Of a stretch of DNA of 64,000 nucleotides, positions 50,946 to 63,626 are shown piece by piece. This stretch comes from Lunularia cruciata. Its lineage: Eukaryota > Streptophyta > Marchantiopsida > Lunulariales > Lunulariaceae. The notes beneath the pieces were generated by a model, which was not told where the DNA came from, searched no databases, and saw nothing but the letters and a program-made list of their open reading frames with translations. Each line of letters starts with the position of its first letter. Position 1 is the stretch's first letter. The stretch is from assembly GCA_948567375.1 (NCBI GenBank), contig OX419760.1:23622001-23686000 (forward strand), written 5' to 3'. Position numbers and translations under genes: made by a program.

Positions 50946-53388
50946 TCATGATAGAGGTATCATGAAGGACAGATTAGGTTTTGAAAATCACTTTGATTAT
51001 AAATAAGTTCTCTTTTTGCTTAAGTTAAGTTGAGGATTGTATTGCATATTTCTGTTATTTAGTACTTAGATCTACAGACGTGAAGATATGTCTTACTTTG
51101 TGGTTGGAGATTTGTCAGGTCCTATCAAGAGAAGCTCTGGTTAGAGACTATATACTTTGCTGTCCAATGAGAGTATTGTGAAGCCGGAACTTGCTCCCAA
51201 GAGGAATTTCTCATGGTGAGAAAAATTCAAGATTGCAAATTGTAATTGTACCATCAGTTTCCGCTCCTATGAAATAGAAGATTAATCTTTTTGACAACCT
51301 TTAATAATGTTGAAGAGAGTTTTAGGTGTATTTGTGAGCTAGTAGTCATTGAGATTCATTCAAGAGGATCTTTGAGTTGAATTTGGTCACCTACAAACAA
51401 AAGGAGCAGGTCTATAACCATAGAAGCACAATAATTTTCACTATGCATACCAATAAGTCAGCTACTTATGACTTTCAAGGCTTTTGTGTTTACTTATGCA
51501 TTTCATGGAAGATTAGTGTTGTCGCTTCACTAACCATTATATCCACTGCTCATATGGAAGTGTCATTTAAAAGTACAATAATTTTTTGAGTTATAAATAT
51601 TCTGATTTTTGTGTACATGGTTTATCTCTGACCTGTTCTATTGTTTTTTAATATGTTTGGCTAACCATTATGATCTTAAGGAGTTGAATGATGTATGCAT
51701 AAGTACATTTTGTCAAATCTTGGTTTAGATATAGAATCGTTAAATCTCTCAATACATAATATGTCAGGTTTTGTGAGGTTTGTTAATTGCATCAGTCCTA
51801 GAAGACCCAGAAAACTCATTATCTTGCTCTTCATGTTAATTGTAAACTATATACATATGTTTACATAATCTGGATTAGACTTCTATGGGTTTTGTAAGCC
51901 AACTGAAAAATTGATTATCCTTTCTTCTCAAATGCAAGTATTTCATTGGTACGCATGAATATGTTGTGTGCTTGAGGGCAACACAAAGACTCCTAAGAGA
52001 CAATCAATTCAGAATACTATAAAATAGTAGGCAATATATTCTGCATAGGTGTATAACATGATCTGTTTGTAGTTGTGAGTGTCTTCTTTTAACAAAAGCT
52101 TAATTGGACTCTATGCACTCTCCTCATGTCAATGTACACTTCCTTTTCCATCTTGCACAGCTATTGGAAGAGTCTTTTAGATCGTTCATTTGTCGTTTAG
52201 AAATAGTCTCTCATGTTATCCAACCTCTAAGTTTTGGTAGGTTTTTTCCACCTCAAAGACTTAATGAGGTTAAGTCCAAAGGTCTAACCTACTTTTGATG
52301 GAGCTTCGTATAGGTGAAGGTTGTGTGCTAGTTCAAGGGATGTGAAGTAATTTTAAGGATTCTTGCCATCAATTTGCTCAAAAGATTTCAAGACAAGATA
52401 GGCAAGGTACTTTACATGGCACAGAGAGTTTTATCTTTAACTATTGTCCTAGTTGTATGTTGATGAATTATTACAACTGAATTAAAAAGACCCTATGACT
52501 AATGCAAAGCTCAGTAGACTTTCGCTTGCCATCTGTGTTTTGATTGCATTATCATAAATTGTGTGGCGAGCTGTCATAGTGAAGACCAAGATATCATTTG
52601 AAGCAAAACCATGATTGTGGTGAGAAAACCATAGCACATAAAGAGAAAGCTGCAGCTCAAGCACAAACTCGTCAAAGTCAATCTTCTAAATTTATAGTGC
52701 AGTTAAAAACTTGATTTATTCTAACACACTGCAAAGATACAAAGATCATTCTTGTAGAGTACATATGTCTTCACGGGTTCTTTATGAATCTATACAACCG
52801 TTCATTATTATCTTGCATTACCAATCCCCCAATAGTAACATTTTGGGTACTTATGTGCATGATGCACAAGACTTGCCCTAGTTGTGATGTAACTAAATCC
52901 CATAGTTGATTGAAGGGAGTGGGATGTTCTTGTCAAAGGTTCTAATCCGGAGGATCACTATCCACCAACGAACTAAGCTCTATGCTTTATTCTAAAGCCG
53001 GGGTAGACGTGGCATGGCCCAAGAACATACAATAGACTGCCGTCGGATGTGAAAACCTGTTAAGTCGAATTTCAAAACCACCGTGTCAACTCATCCTTGT
53101 GTTTCTGAAACCTGTTCAACTAATATCATAAACCGGTTTACTTCATTTTGTTCTTATTCACTAAGAGTCATTATCTCTTCAAACTTATAACTAGTGTCTT
53201 GCTATAATGTCCAAATTATCTCTCTGCGCCACCAAAGGTAATTGTACGTTACATGTGATTGGAGAAGGAATATCATAGTCGATATTCATTCCCTCTAGTG
53301 ACCCGCTCTTCGTAAATAAGTGCCAGTGAGGTAGTTTAGCAGTAGTTTCTCTCCTCTCCCACGTTACACATAATACAATGCATCGACC
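50946..53388. other. AT-rich stretch without recognised genes
   Basis: Short frames only. A less AT-rich patch at about 52920-53390 contains an open minus-strand frame of 72 codons (53191-53409) without motif; I could not identify it. Confidence 0.4.
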
Positions 53389-53698
53389 GGAGCCGTATAC
53401 CTCGTGCATATATTGAAGACGGTAATCTCAGTATTTAGTTTTAGAAGATATATAGTAGAAAGACCCTAGACTTACGTGGGTTTAAGGTTTCACTTTCTTT
53501 TGGCTTTCTTTTTAGCTTATGATTGAGATTACCTTCTCCTTTCATGCTCTTCTTGGAGCCGTATACCTCATGCATATATTGAAAAAGGTAATTTCAGTTC
53601 TTAGTTATCTAGGCTCTCGTAGGTTTAAAGTTTCACTTTCCTTTGGTCTTTTCTCTAAGCTTATGGTTGAGATTCCTTTCTCTTTTCATGCCCTTCTT
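53389..53698. repeat. 166-bp tandem duplication
   Basis: GGAGCCGTATACCTCGTGCA at 53389 recurs as GGAGCCGTATACCTCATGCA at 53555. Both copies then share a GGTTTAA(A)GTTTCACTTTC segment and TTTCATGC-CTTCTT. The second copy lacks about 20 bases of the first. Confidence 0.9.
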
Positions 53699-53699
53699 G

Positions 53700-55224
53700 C
53701 TTGCTTCATGTGTTTCGTCTTCTCAGTTTTTGTTACGATAGAGTTCCAAGTTTTTTTTCTTCGTTTTGTCTCCTTGGAAAGTAGTAAATCACCTAAAGTC
53801 CTTTTTCTTCATATTCTATTCTTTTGTTCATTTGGTGATCTATGCCTTTTAGAAAATACTTGTAATACCTCATGTCATTTCTGCACGACTCTGCTTTACT
53901 TTAAGTTAGGGGTACTTTTCTAAAGATCAATAATAGACACTATTTCTTTACGATAAAGAACTACCAGAACGCAATTAATGTAAGGACTTCTTTAAACCTC
54001 TAAATAGATGTATTCGGCTTTTATATTCATATAAGTAAAGAGGATTCTTTAACATCTCAGTATGAGCTAGACTTAGCCTTTGCTATCGAAATAGTAAAAC
54101 TCTAGCTCGGCTTATTCATCTTCGTAAAATGAAAAAATTGATCTGTAGGTTTCCTAGTTCGGAGTCGATGATTCATGAAATTGCTCCAGAATGGCTATAC
54201 TTCTCCTTGGCTATCAAGAGATAAATCGTTGATAGTTTCGAAAGTATATACTACTGACTGTGATGAGTATGAGAAGGATTGCCATCTCCATCTGTCAAGC
54301 AAAGAATGCATTCAATTGCAACAAATGAAACCTAGAAAAATAGAAAATTGATGAAATCTATTTTCTCTGTCATGATTGTCAAGCCTGGAGTTCATGACGC
54401 ACGGAATATTCAATTTTAACTCGAAGCAAAAGAAGAATCGATCCAAGTCAAGATCTGGAAGATCTCGAAGATTGATAGAAGGAAAGGGTAAGGCAAAGAT
54501 TCTTTATCTATAGCAAATGAAGAAATATTGACAGGTGATGGCCTGACAGATTTGATGGAGAATATGTACAAGGAGGTATGATGAATGGACTCTTTAATTT
54601 TGGCATGTGAATGATGTTGCTTATAATTGTAAGCATATACTTAGCCTCCTATAAAAACCAAAAGTTTCAATAGTCTATTTTTATTGCCTTTGGCATTAGG
54701 CCTGCTTTAGATTGTAAATGTTAAAAGGGCATTTGTACGAACACTAATGCTAATCTTTGTGTGGACCATGAATATGGACGTTTTCCATCAGACACCATCG
54801 TAGTTCTTATCACATAATCATAACATTATATGCACGAGACCACGAGATTAACAAATTATGAAGGCTATGGTAGGGGCCCGCCCGTATCATCCAAAATGAT
54901 GAGTAATTATCTATGTGTATGATCTGACTTGTGTGATTGTATCCATCTCTGAAATATTTGGTATGAACACACTATAGAATATCGAGAATTAAGTTGATTA
55001 GTTTAGGTCTATTTGAAGTCCTAAAAAGCAAGCAATTAGGCTCTTTCTTAAGTTAATTGATTTGAAACGTGATAGGTTCATTGTAAGAAACGAAAATTAT
55101 TTCAGACAAAGATCATAGAAAGAACATCTTTCCTTTAAACAGCATCTTAGTAGCTAACCATGTTTTCCTCGGATCAAATATTCGAATATGAGGAATCTTT
55201 AACGAAAGATACGAGGAGAAAGGT
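53700..55224. other. AT-rich stretch without recognised genes
   Basis: Nothing recognisable apart from scattered short frames, including the end of a 134-codon frame (53519-53923) that only reads through the duplication. Confidence 0.4.
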
Positions 55225-55375
55225 GCAGTAGTAGTTTAGCAGATTCCTCTTTCCGACACTAGTTGGGCTTATCTCCTTTTTACCCCCTTGTCTTTTCCGT
55301 GTACAACTTGATAGGGTTTTCCGTCCTTCTTGTTTTCACATGCTTGTAAAAAAATAAAACATAAAAGGAAAAGTG
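55225..55375 (+). mobile_element. short 3' end of the LINE-like family
   Basis: Matches the last 100-150 bases of the family in plus orientation, mutated: GTTGGGCTTATCTCC, TACAACTTGATAGGGTTTTC and CGTCCTTCTTGTTTTC, followed by an A-rich tail (AAAAAAATAAAACATAAAAGG). Confidence 0.65.
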
Positions 55376-55734
55376 ACATTTCTCATACCTGAAGGAAAGT
55401 CATTTGGATGAAATTTGATGATGATGGAAATTAGATGACGGAAATTGGAATCTTTGAACTTTCTTGGATTTGCAAGTCTTAACATGGTCCTAGACATCAT
55501 GAACGTTCAAAGGACTTAAGATCCTAAGCAATTTTCATGCTTATAGTACCTCGGTTTCATAAACAAAGATGGTGGCTAGGAAGGCAAGATTAATACAGAG
55601 ATAGACCTAACGGCACCTTAATTTGGTACAAAGACTTAACAAGACCACTCACATTGTGTAGTTCCGCGTGTGATTCATTTGGCAATGGCCTGTCCGTATT
55701 GGCAAGTAATTTCTTGTCAAGATACTAAAGGAGA

Positions 55735-57430
55735 GAGAAGGCAACCACATAGAACACATGAAGGATGGGAAGACCCCATCAAGATGTCCAAGGGAGAGAA
55801 AAAAAGGTAAAATGAGGCTAGGCCCCAATAGTATAGATATGAGAAATCTGCCCTATTGTACCTAAGGTATCCAAGCTATGCAAGTCATAAGGTCTAAAAA
55901 CTATTGGAGCATCCAAAGAAGCATCACCTAGTGTGATTGTTTTCTTATGGACTGCACCAGCCAATACTCTTTGTGGAGCAATGGACACACATTGTCTAAA
56001 ATATACTTCAAAGTATGAGAGTGAGACTAGCATCCATCGACGTCTAATATGATAAGCTCTTGTGCACTCCTTGATAATGTACCAAACGCCATGTCCATTG
56101 CTCTATATAACTCCAAGCCTTGAGGAACAAAGAGGTGACCTCACTGCATTCTCCTATACTTGGAGACCTTGTGTGTTGTTGCTCCGCTTGCCACCCGTCC
56201 AAGTGGATGAGTAATCACTCTCTCCAAAATTGCATCATGCATCAGATCTATAACCACAACATCCACCATTGTCACTTGATCATCTCGGACCAAGTATAAG
56301 TTTACTTTGACACATGTTGTCTACAAAACATATGAACACTCCTTCCAAGCAAGGTATCCACTCTCTCATGCCATAGCAAACACTATATCCCTGATGGCAT
56401 AATGGGTAGCTATCATTTGTCTTCCATAAGGATACAATGTCATATAGACCGCTGCTGCATCTAGTGTAGAACCACATTCACAAGTGAATAATGAAAATGT
56501 AGATGAGTGGATCAAACCTAGGCGGAACCTCATCATTGTAGAGGAAGTGGTTAGTGCAAGTCAGAATGCCCTAATGCACAATGCATAATCAAGCTAAGAT
56601 CCAAGAGCTTGCACCGTTGCTTGAGCAAGAGCAAAGACATGCTCTAGTGGCCCGAGGATTGGACGAGTCAACTAAGAGAGAATGTAACATATGTTGACAT
56701 TGTCGTTCCATCAAGGAAGATTGCAAACCTTTGGTCCAATCTGACAATAATGAAGCAAAGGATGGAAGGTACTCCCATGCTCATGGAGATAGACCATCTC
56801 TTGTCTTCCGGAATAACATGTAGAGAGAAAAGGATCCTTCTTCCACCTTTGCCACATATGTCTCCAAAACTAGCCTATCAACAACCACAAATAGGAGGAA
56901 AATAGGAGTGTTGAGAGAGCCCAACTACCCAAAAATGCTATAGGTGACATCTCCCCCATCAATAATAGGCCTACCCCTCTGCACAAGATTGGTAGAGATG
57001 TATGTCTACATGCCAAATCCCCCATCACACACTCAAATGCATGTGGTCCGATGATATTACCAAAGACTCCTATAATCGTCCTATCAAATGCTCTCAAAGG
57101 TGATAGGAAATTCAAGGAAGGGAGAACCATGTAGAGAAGGTAATTTGGTCAATGGACAATACTAGAGGAGAGTATACCAAATGCCATCTACAGGTCTCCT
57201 ATTAGAGGAAGGTCATCCACATGGAGAATATCCTCTACAAGGGCAACATTTAAGAAGCATGTGACAAAATCCTTAGAGTCTATTGGCACACCAGAATACT
57301 TAGTCCATCTGTAGATGTGGCACATCTCTTTGGAAGCTCAAGGTGGGTAGCGATACCTAAAGGGAACCATGCTCTATACTTTGACACCTTGATTCTCAAG
57401 CCTACAAAATGTAGCTCAGTAGTGTAATAC
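55735..57430 (-). mobile_element. 5'-truncated LINE-like copy, about 1.7 kb
   Basis: Read on the minus strand it runs from the RT C-terminal region to the 3' tip: a frame with FDRTIIGVFGNIIGPHAFE and LACRHTSLPILCRGVGLL (56870-57130) matches FDKRIMGVFGDIIEPWIFE in the long copy, and the end near 55760 has GATGGGGTCTTCCCATCC. An earlier part (57130-57430) corresponds to the DGLHVLGV region, decayed. Stops interrupt all frames. Confidence 0.85.
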
Positions 57431-57735
57431 CAAGAGCTAGCCATATGATCTCAATGTGAAATTTGGTTTGGTAATATATGGAATGATGTTATACATGATG
57501 GATAAAATAGATCAGATAGAAGTATCACCAAAAGAGTACTTCTACTAATAGGGCATAAACCAAAATTGACTTGAAAACCTTAGAACCAATAGCTAAACAT
57601 ATGATTTAAAGGTGAGAATTGGTTTGGTAACATCTAGAAGGACATTACACATGATGTACTAAATAAATTAGAAAGAGTTATCACCAAAAGGGGACTTCTA
57701 CTAATAGAGTAGGAACCAAAATATACCTGAAATCT
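57431..57735. repeat. 156-bp tandem duplication between two elements
   Basis: The core TTGGTTTGGTAA occurs at 57463 and 57619. The two copies share CCATATGAT/ACATATGAT, ACATGATG, ATCACCAAAAG and CTTCTACTAATAG with perhaps 80% identity. Confidence 0.85.
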
Positions 57736-57739
57736 TTAA

Positions 57740-58164
57740 AGGCAATTTCGGAGGCCTAAACAGATGAATTAGGCCTCAAAAATGTGCAGATCCCCCCCCC
57801 CCCCCCCAATTGGAAGAAAAGCTTGCATTCCCTCCTCTTAGTTTTTCTTGTCAAGAGCTTTCCAACAGTACCTCACCCACGTGATTTTGAGATTTCTACA
57901 AGATTCCCTAGAAGATTCACTCCGGTCAAAGCTTGTTTGACCAACCAGATAGGATCAAGACCAACATGTCACCCATCCAAGTAAATAATCCAAGGGTGGA
58001 GCTTGCTGAAATGTCACCTATCTGTGTGCTTAATCTTATGGTGGAGCTGCCTCGGAGGAGATCCTCCTTGTCTATATAATAAAGAGAAGGTGCTCCTTTG
58101 GAGCATTGGATGCTTGAGTGTGAAATCTATATTTTCTCTCTTCTCTTGAACTCCGAGTATTACA
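57740..58164 (+). mobile_element. probable 5' LTR (family A) ending at a primer binding site
   Basis: Ends GAGTATTACA directly before a tRNA-iMet-type primer site and contains a possible TATA box (TCTATATAATA, about 58070) and a homopolymer of 16 C at 57792-57807. Its left end is not certain. Its sequence is not homologous to the LTR at 63299-63730, although both flank the same internal region. Confidence 0.5.
57792..57807. repeat. poly-C run, 16 bases
   Basis: Uninterrupted C16 inside the probable LTR; unusual in this AT-rich setting and a likely spot for sequencing-length error. Confidence 0.9.
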
Positions 58165-58165
58165 A

Positions 58166-58177
58166 TGGTATTAGAGC
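58166..58177 (+). other. primer binding site, initiator tRNA-Met type
   Basis: TGGTATTAGAGC differs at one base from TGGTATCAGAGC, the complement of the 3' end of plant initiator tRNA-Met used by many plant LTR elements. It begins one base after the LTR end ATTACA. Confidence 0.75.
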
Positions 58178-58841
58178 AAGTGTTTTAGTCCAAGAGAGTG
58201 GATCACCCCTCTTAGAAGACCACGAACTACTGAAATTGAGTAATTTGAGGTGGAGAACATAGAGTAATTGCTAGACTTGGGAAGGATTTTAGAGAGCGGA
58301 TGGGATGGATGCACTGGGAGGACAATTTCCTGCACCTAGCTTCCTATTCTTGAATCCATTCCATATCAAGGTTATGTACATCTAGCATGAGCAAATGATA
58401 ATATTGCTAGTTTATCACTTTGGAGCTAGTTTATCACTCATGGACAGAGTGATGAACTCACCAAACCCGATGATTCTACCTGTGGTGGTATACAATAGAG
58501 AGTAGAATTTGACAATCTTTATTTTATTATGATGTTATGGATGTGAATGTTCCAAATCCTCTCCCTTTCAACACTCAAGTAGAAATTTGTTATGTTGTGA
58601 GACCAAAAGTGACGTTTAGAGTTTTGTGGTTAGAAATTTGGGTGAGGAGTATTATCAACGAGTGATAGCTTCTGAGGTCCCGATGGTAGTCTCAATAGTT
58701 TGTGCGCCTTCTAGAGTGATCATATTAACTCTTTATTGAAGTAGACAGTAACGGTTGAGTATTGCAAGAACCATGAATCCGCAGTTGCAGAATCTAGTGC
58801 AAGGAATGTAGGGGATGTTGAACAAATTTTGAGAGATTAAG

Positions 58842-59761
58842 ATGACCATCAAGGCATTACAAAGTCAAGTGCAGATCCTCATGAATGATCAAGCAATGCA
58901 AGAAGAAGAGCCATCTCAAAACCCATTACCTACGATTGAAGTACTTGGAGAAGCACTTGTGCCTACAAACCCGGTCAACAATGAAGCCACATTGCTACTC
59001 CAAATGAAGAAAACTTGCAACATCAAGGCTTACAAAGTGTAGCGTATGATGAGAGTAGTGGAAAATTGGATCTCAAGAATGAATCAATAGTTTTGATTGT
59101 TCTCAATAGAGATCATTGAGCATGTTGCATGCATGTTTGCATGTGGGTACTTGACCAATTAAGCCATCACATGGTATGATGCTTGGGAACAATCCATATA
59201 GGCAAAGAGAAGGGAGGTCACATGGACAGCAATGCAAGAAGAATTGTTGAAGAATTTCCAACCGGTGGATTCCATGAAGATGGTCCAAATCCAACTATGG
59301 GGATTGAGACAGAAGAACATTGTATAAGAGTGTGTGGAGGCATTTCAGGATCTACAAGTCTCAATAACCAACATGAGTCCAACAAAGGCTCTCAATAATT
59401 TCAAACAAGGGTTGAAAGAGCAGATTTGCCAAGAAGTCATGGTGCAAAATCCTTGCATGGTATTTGAAGCCATTGCTTGTACGCAAAGAATAGCAGGGGC
59501 ATTGGATGGAGGTGAAGAAGTAGTTCTATCTTAACATTATTGGGCACAAATGCCACACATGGATGGACCAGTATTGATGGAATTGTGCAACCTTTGGTTT
59601 CAAGACCAAGGAGCACGACCGCTTCAAGGAGAACATGGATGGGTAGAAGAACGGAGAGATGGAGTCCCATGAGGAGAAGAAACTTGAGGAGAACAATGCC
59701 ATTGTTATTATTGTGGCCATATTGGGCACATATCTGCCAATTGTCATGCTCGTCTCCCTAG
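58842..59761 (+). pseudogene. gag remnant with CCHC zinc knuckle
   Basis: Broken frames at 58842-59042, 59183-59398 and 59334-59534 give a Gln/Glu-rich, helical gag-like protein ending in FKQGLKEQICQEVMVQNP, a typical capsid C-terminal segment. At 59703-59744 the CCHC knuckle CYYCGHIGHISANC (C-x2-C-x4-H-x4-C) is intact and binds RNA in functional relatives. It lies in a different frame from the neighbouring capsid segment, so a shift separates them. Confidence 0.8.
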
Positions 59762-59849
59762 AAGCCCTTGGCCTTCATATATACAATCTTTGAACAACAT
59801 GGAGAGATGCACAAAAGAGGAAGAGGTGGAAATCACTTTGGAAAATGAA

Positions 59850-62760
59850 GATTGCTAGTAAATGTACCTTGCAGCCTTACTAGCTCAATAAGGAAGCAAA
59901 GAAGCAAGGGAAGGAAGAAGACAAGTGCGCAAAGGTCCCAAAAGGCAACCTCACAATTGATTGTCTTGAATGGAGTCCTAGTAGGCAATCAAGTGAGAAT
60001 ATTAATAGATCCAAGAACAATAGAGAATTTCTTGTCTTGCTTTGTTGCAATGAGATTGGGAATGGATCTAGATAGAGATGAGGGCAATGAAGTAGAGTAA
60101 CCTAACGGGAAAACATAGAAGATTGAATCATTACCTAGACGGGTAACACTCTCTATAGGAGAATATCAAGAAGCAATTGAGTGGCAAGTGATACAATTAG
60201 CTCGTTATGAACGATCTTAAGCATGCCATGGATGGAACATTAAAACCTTATGGTAGATTGGAGGAAGAAAGTATTGAAAACCCACCAATGGTTGATCATT
60301 GGGGTTAAAGAAAAATCACACAAGCAAGATTTGCCTCTCTATATCATAGGGATGGCAACTATCTGTAAGACCAATAGATATTTCATGGGTCTAATAAGAG
60401 AAGTCCAGAGTGCACAACTCGATGGAAAATTTCCTAAGAAATTGAAGGATGTGGTGGATGAGTTTCAAGATGCATTTCTCAATGATCTACCCTCAAGATT
60501 ACTACCAAAAAGGAGAGTAGATCATAAAATTGAGTCACTCCTAAGGAAGACACCTCCTTGTAAGGCCCCATATAGCCTATCACCTCATGAGTTGGAGGAG
60601 TGTAAGACTCAAATTGAGGAGATGTTGCAAAAAGGGTTCATCCAACCTAGCATATCACCGTATGGGACTCATGTCTTGTTTGTGAAGAAGAAGGACGGTA
60701 CAATGCGCATGTGCATTGACTATTAGGGTTGCAATCAGCAAACAGTGAAGACAAAAATACCCCTTACCTCGCATGGATGACTTGTTTGATCAACTCCATG
60801 GAGCAAGATACTTCTCTAAATTGGACTTGTGGAGCAATTACAATCAAATCCAAATTGCAGAGGAGGATGTGTACAAAACTACCTTTTGAACCAAGTATGG
60901 CCACTTTGAGTATCTCGTGATGCCTTTTGGCCTCACCAATATACTTGCCACTTTCATGAGTCTAATGAATGACATAATTTGTCCATTCTTGGATAAGTCT
61001 TTTATTGTCTTCCTTGATGACACCTTAGTATACAATAGCACAATGACGGAACACAAACAGCATCTACGAGAAGTCCTCCAGATTTTAAGACAGAATCAAT
61101 TGTACGCCAAAATCTCAAAGTGTGAGTTTGGCAAGTCTGAAATAGACTACTTGGGGCATAGAGTAAGTGCAAAGGGCATTCAAGTATTGAAAAATAAAAT
61201 AGAGGTCATTCAAAAATAGAGTGCCCCAAAAGATCAACTCAACTCAATAGCTTCTTGGGGTTGACGGGATTATATCAATGATTTGTCAAGGACTTCTCCA
61301 AGGTTGCATAGCCTTTAATCGCACTACTTGGCAAGGGGAAGAAGTGGATGTGGAGAACCGCACAAGAGTTGGCCTTTCAAGAATTGAAAGTCACCTTACT
61401 ACATGTACCAATCTTGAAGTGGTATGACCCAAAATGTCCAGTCAAGTTGGCTACAGATGCATCAAGCGTAGCAATAGGAGCAGTTCTACAATAAGAGTGG
61501 CATGACAGATGGCATCCAATTGTATATTTCTCTTGAGAGTTGTTACTAGTAGAGTGTAACTATTACACCATAGAACAAGAAGAGTTGGCCATTGTCCTTG
61601 CAACCAAGCATTGGAAGCACTATTTGGGCAAGAAGGCATTTGTAGTAGAGATAGACCACAAGCCTCTAATCTACCTGGAGACACAAAAAGATCTATCTCA
61701 TTGCTAGATTTGATGGGCAGAGTGGTGACAATGTTTCAACATGACAATCACCTACGTAGAAGGTAAGAAGCAACTTGCATATGAATTCACCCGCATGCCA
61801 ATGGCAAACAATTTGGTGGCAAAGGTTAAGATTCACCTTGAATTCTGGCCAAAGATTTTGGCTACTACAAAAGTTGATTCATAGATTGTAGGAGCACACT
61901 CATCCAAAAGTGTCACCAGCACCCAAGGACTCACCTTTTGTGATGGCAGATTATGGATCCCAAATGTCCTAAAATTATGCACCACCATTCTAGCGGAATG
62001 TCATGATTTGGCCATTGCAAGTCATGTCGGAGTGGACAAGACCTTGGAAGCAGTCCAACACCATTACTATTGGCCCAAGATGAGCAACGATGTGATGGAC
62101 TACATACATAGTTGCCTACTCTATCAATAAAACAAAGCTTCTAATCAAGCTCTTGCAAGGCTCCTTCAACCTCTCCCCACTCCTACAAAATGTTGAGAAC
62201 AAGTGAGTATGGATCTTGTCTATGAATTACCCAAGACCACCTCAGGGTTTGACTTCATTGTGGTCTTTGTGGACCGGCTTAACAAAATGATTCATGTACG
62301 CCCTACTACCAAGGATGTAACCGCTCCACAAGTAGCTCAATTATACTTAGATGCAGTCTTCTCTCACCATGGCTTGTCTCAAGTACTCATCACCGATAGA
62401 GGCACTCAATTCACCAATTTGTTTTTGCAAACTCTTTTTGGTTTCTTCAAAACCAAGTTGGCCATGTCCACAACTTACCACCTACAAACAGATAGACAAA
62501 TAGAACAGGCTAATTGCACTATTGAAAACATGTTACGCGGCTTCACTTTAAAAGAACAAGAGGGGTGTGATACCCTACTCTCCTTGGTAGAATTTGCTTA
62601 CAATAATTTGGTGAATGCATTCACCCATGTCACTCTGTTCTTCCTCATGTATGGTGAGCATCCCTTCACACCTTCTAGCTTGATGAAGATCCGTCCGGTA
62701 GCTACCAAGGTTGATGCAGTCACTACATTTGTTTCTCAAATCCAATAAGGTGTGGAGAGT
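59850..62760 (+). pseudogene. pol remnant: protease, RT, RNase H, integrase
   Basis: The protease motif is degraded (LIDPRTIENFLS where active relatives have LID-S-G-A). RT shows [45 protein letters not shown] and the active-site box FLDD in [12 protein letters not shown] (about 61005). RNase H shows TDASSVAIGAVL and IDHKPLIYLE. Integrase has its zinc-binding His region (about 61995-62060), then SMDLVYELP, ITDRGTQF and QIEQANCTIENMLRG, carrying the D-D-E catalytic residues. TAG and TAA codons interrupt RT after CIDY, RNase H and the integrase start. Confidence 0.9.
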
Positions 62761-63089
62761 TCCAAGCACAGATTGCAGATTGTGCAAAATAGATAAAAGC
62801 AATATGCCGATGCACACCATAGGCACATGGAGTTCAATGTTGGAGATCAAGTGTGGTTGACTACAACCAACCTCACATTAGTTGGCACTTGTAAGCTCAG
62901 ATCTTGTTTTATTGGGCCTTTTTCTATTCTTTGTCAAGTCGGCACTATGGCTTATCACTTTGAGCTACCACCACACATGAAGGTCCATCCAATGTTCCAT
63001 GTGTCTCCACTATGCAAATATGCTCCCCAAGCGGGCCATTGTCATTCCACACAAGACCTTTGACCTTGTCCGACACTCATTGATGGAAT

Positions 63090-63225
63090 GAAGGAATATG
63101 AAGTGGAGCGTATCTTCCAAAAATGCATATGTGGTACTCGCCATCCACAGGTGAACTATCTAGTATAGTGGAAAGTTTATCCCCTCTACAAGGCAACTTG
63201 AGAGCCCGCTATCAATTTGACACAT
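63090..63225 (+). pseudogene. chromodomain remnant
   Basis: YEVERIFQK, then VNYLV-stop-WKVYPLYKATWEPA, is the chromodomain pattern (aromatic residues at the first Tyr, the Trp after YLV and the Trp of TWEP). In living relatives it directs integration to marked chromatin. One stop codon interrupts it at the position just before the first Trp. Confidence 0.82.
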
Positions 63226-63283
63226 GCACCAATGTTGGTACAAGTGTTTGAGCAACAGCTACAAAATGAGAATGTCACGTCTT

Positions 63284-63296
63284 AAAAGGAGGGAGG
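63284..63296 (+). other. polypurine tract
   Basis: AAAAGGAGGGAGG immediately precedes the LTR start (two bases, then TGTAATTG), as required for plus-strand priming. Confidence 0.8.
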
Positions 63297-63374
63297 TTTG
63301 TAATTGTAACAATATGGGGTTTAGCAATGAAGTTAGTCAAGCTTATGAAGTATCACATAAGACAAATTAGCCTA

Positions 63375-63597
63375 GAATATTCCAAAAGGATCTAGGAAGC
63401 TTCTTGGGAATCTTCCCGGCTAGCTTAGCTTGCACCTCAAGTAAGTAGCTTATGGAAGGAAGCTTCTAGAAGCTTCCAACTAGCTTAACTTGCACGCCAA
63501 GTAGGCGGCTTCTAGAAGGAAGCTTCTTGAGAAGCTTCTTAATTAACTTGGCTTGCACTCTAAGAAAGCGGCTTGAGAAAGCTTCTTGAGAAGCTTC
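63375..63597. promoter_or_regulatory. cluster of heat-shock-element-like motifs in the LTR
   Basis: Alternating GAA-nn-TTC units: GAATATTC 63375-63382; GAAGCTTC 63396-63403 and GAATCTTC 63408-63415; a four-box run GAAGCTTCTAGAAGCTTC at 63459-63476; TTCTAGAA 63510-63517 followed by GAAGCTTC at 63519-63526 and 63531-63538; GAAGCTTC 63590-63597. The last lies about 20 bp before the TATA box. Heat shock factors bind nGAAnnTTCn arrays; whether these are used is inference. Confidence 0.5.
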
Positions 63598-63617
63598 TTA
63601 AAGGCCTTGTATGCTAC

Positions 63618-63626
63618 CTATAAATA
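63618..63626 (+). promoter_or_regulatory. LTR TATA box
   Basis: CTATAAATA; the same sequence and flanks (CTATAAATACCAAAGCC) occur in the LTR fragment at about 25250. Confidence 0.7.

Larger units (their letters stand above)
58178..63298 (+). mobile_element. internal region of a chromodomain Ty3/gypsy retrotransposon (chromovirus), decayed
   Basis: Order of remnants: leader, gag (58842-59530), zinc knuckle (59703-59744), protease-like segment, RT (60500-61210), RNase H (61440-61690), integrase (61990-62760), chromodomain (63090-63225), polypurine tract AAAAGGAGGGAGG (63284-63296). This order and the C-terminal chromodomain define the chromovirus clade. Dozens of stops and shifts interrupt the frame, so it cannot move by itself. 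Confidence 0.9.

Noticed and set aside
53519-53923. 134-codon hydrophobic frame that could be read as a membrane protein
   Set aside because: It consists of the T-rich tandem duplication; hydrophobicity follows from TTT/CTT codons.
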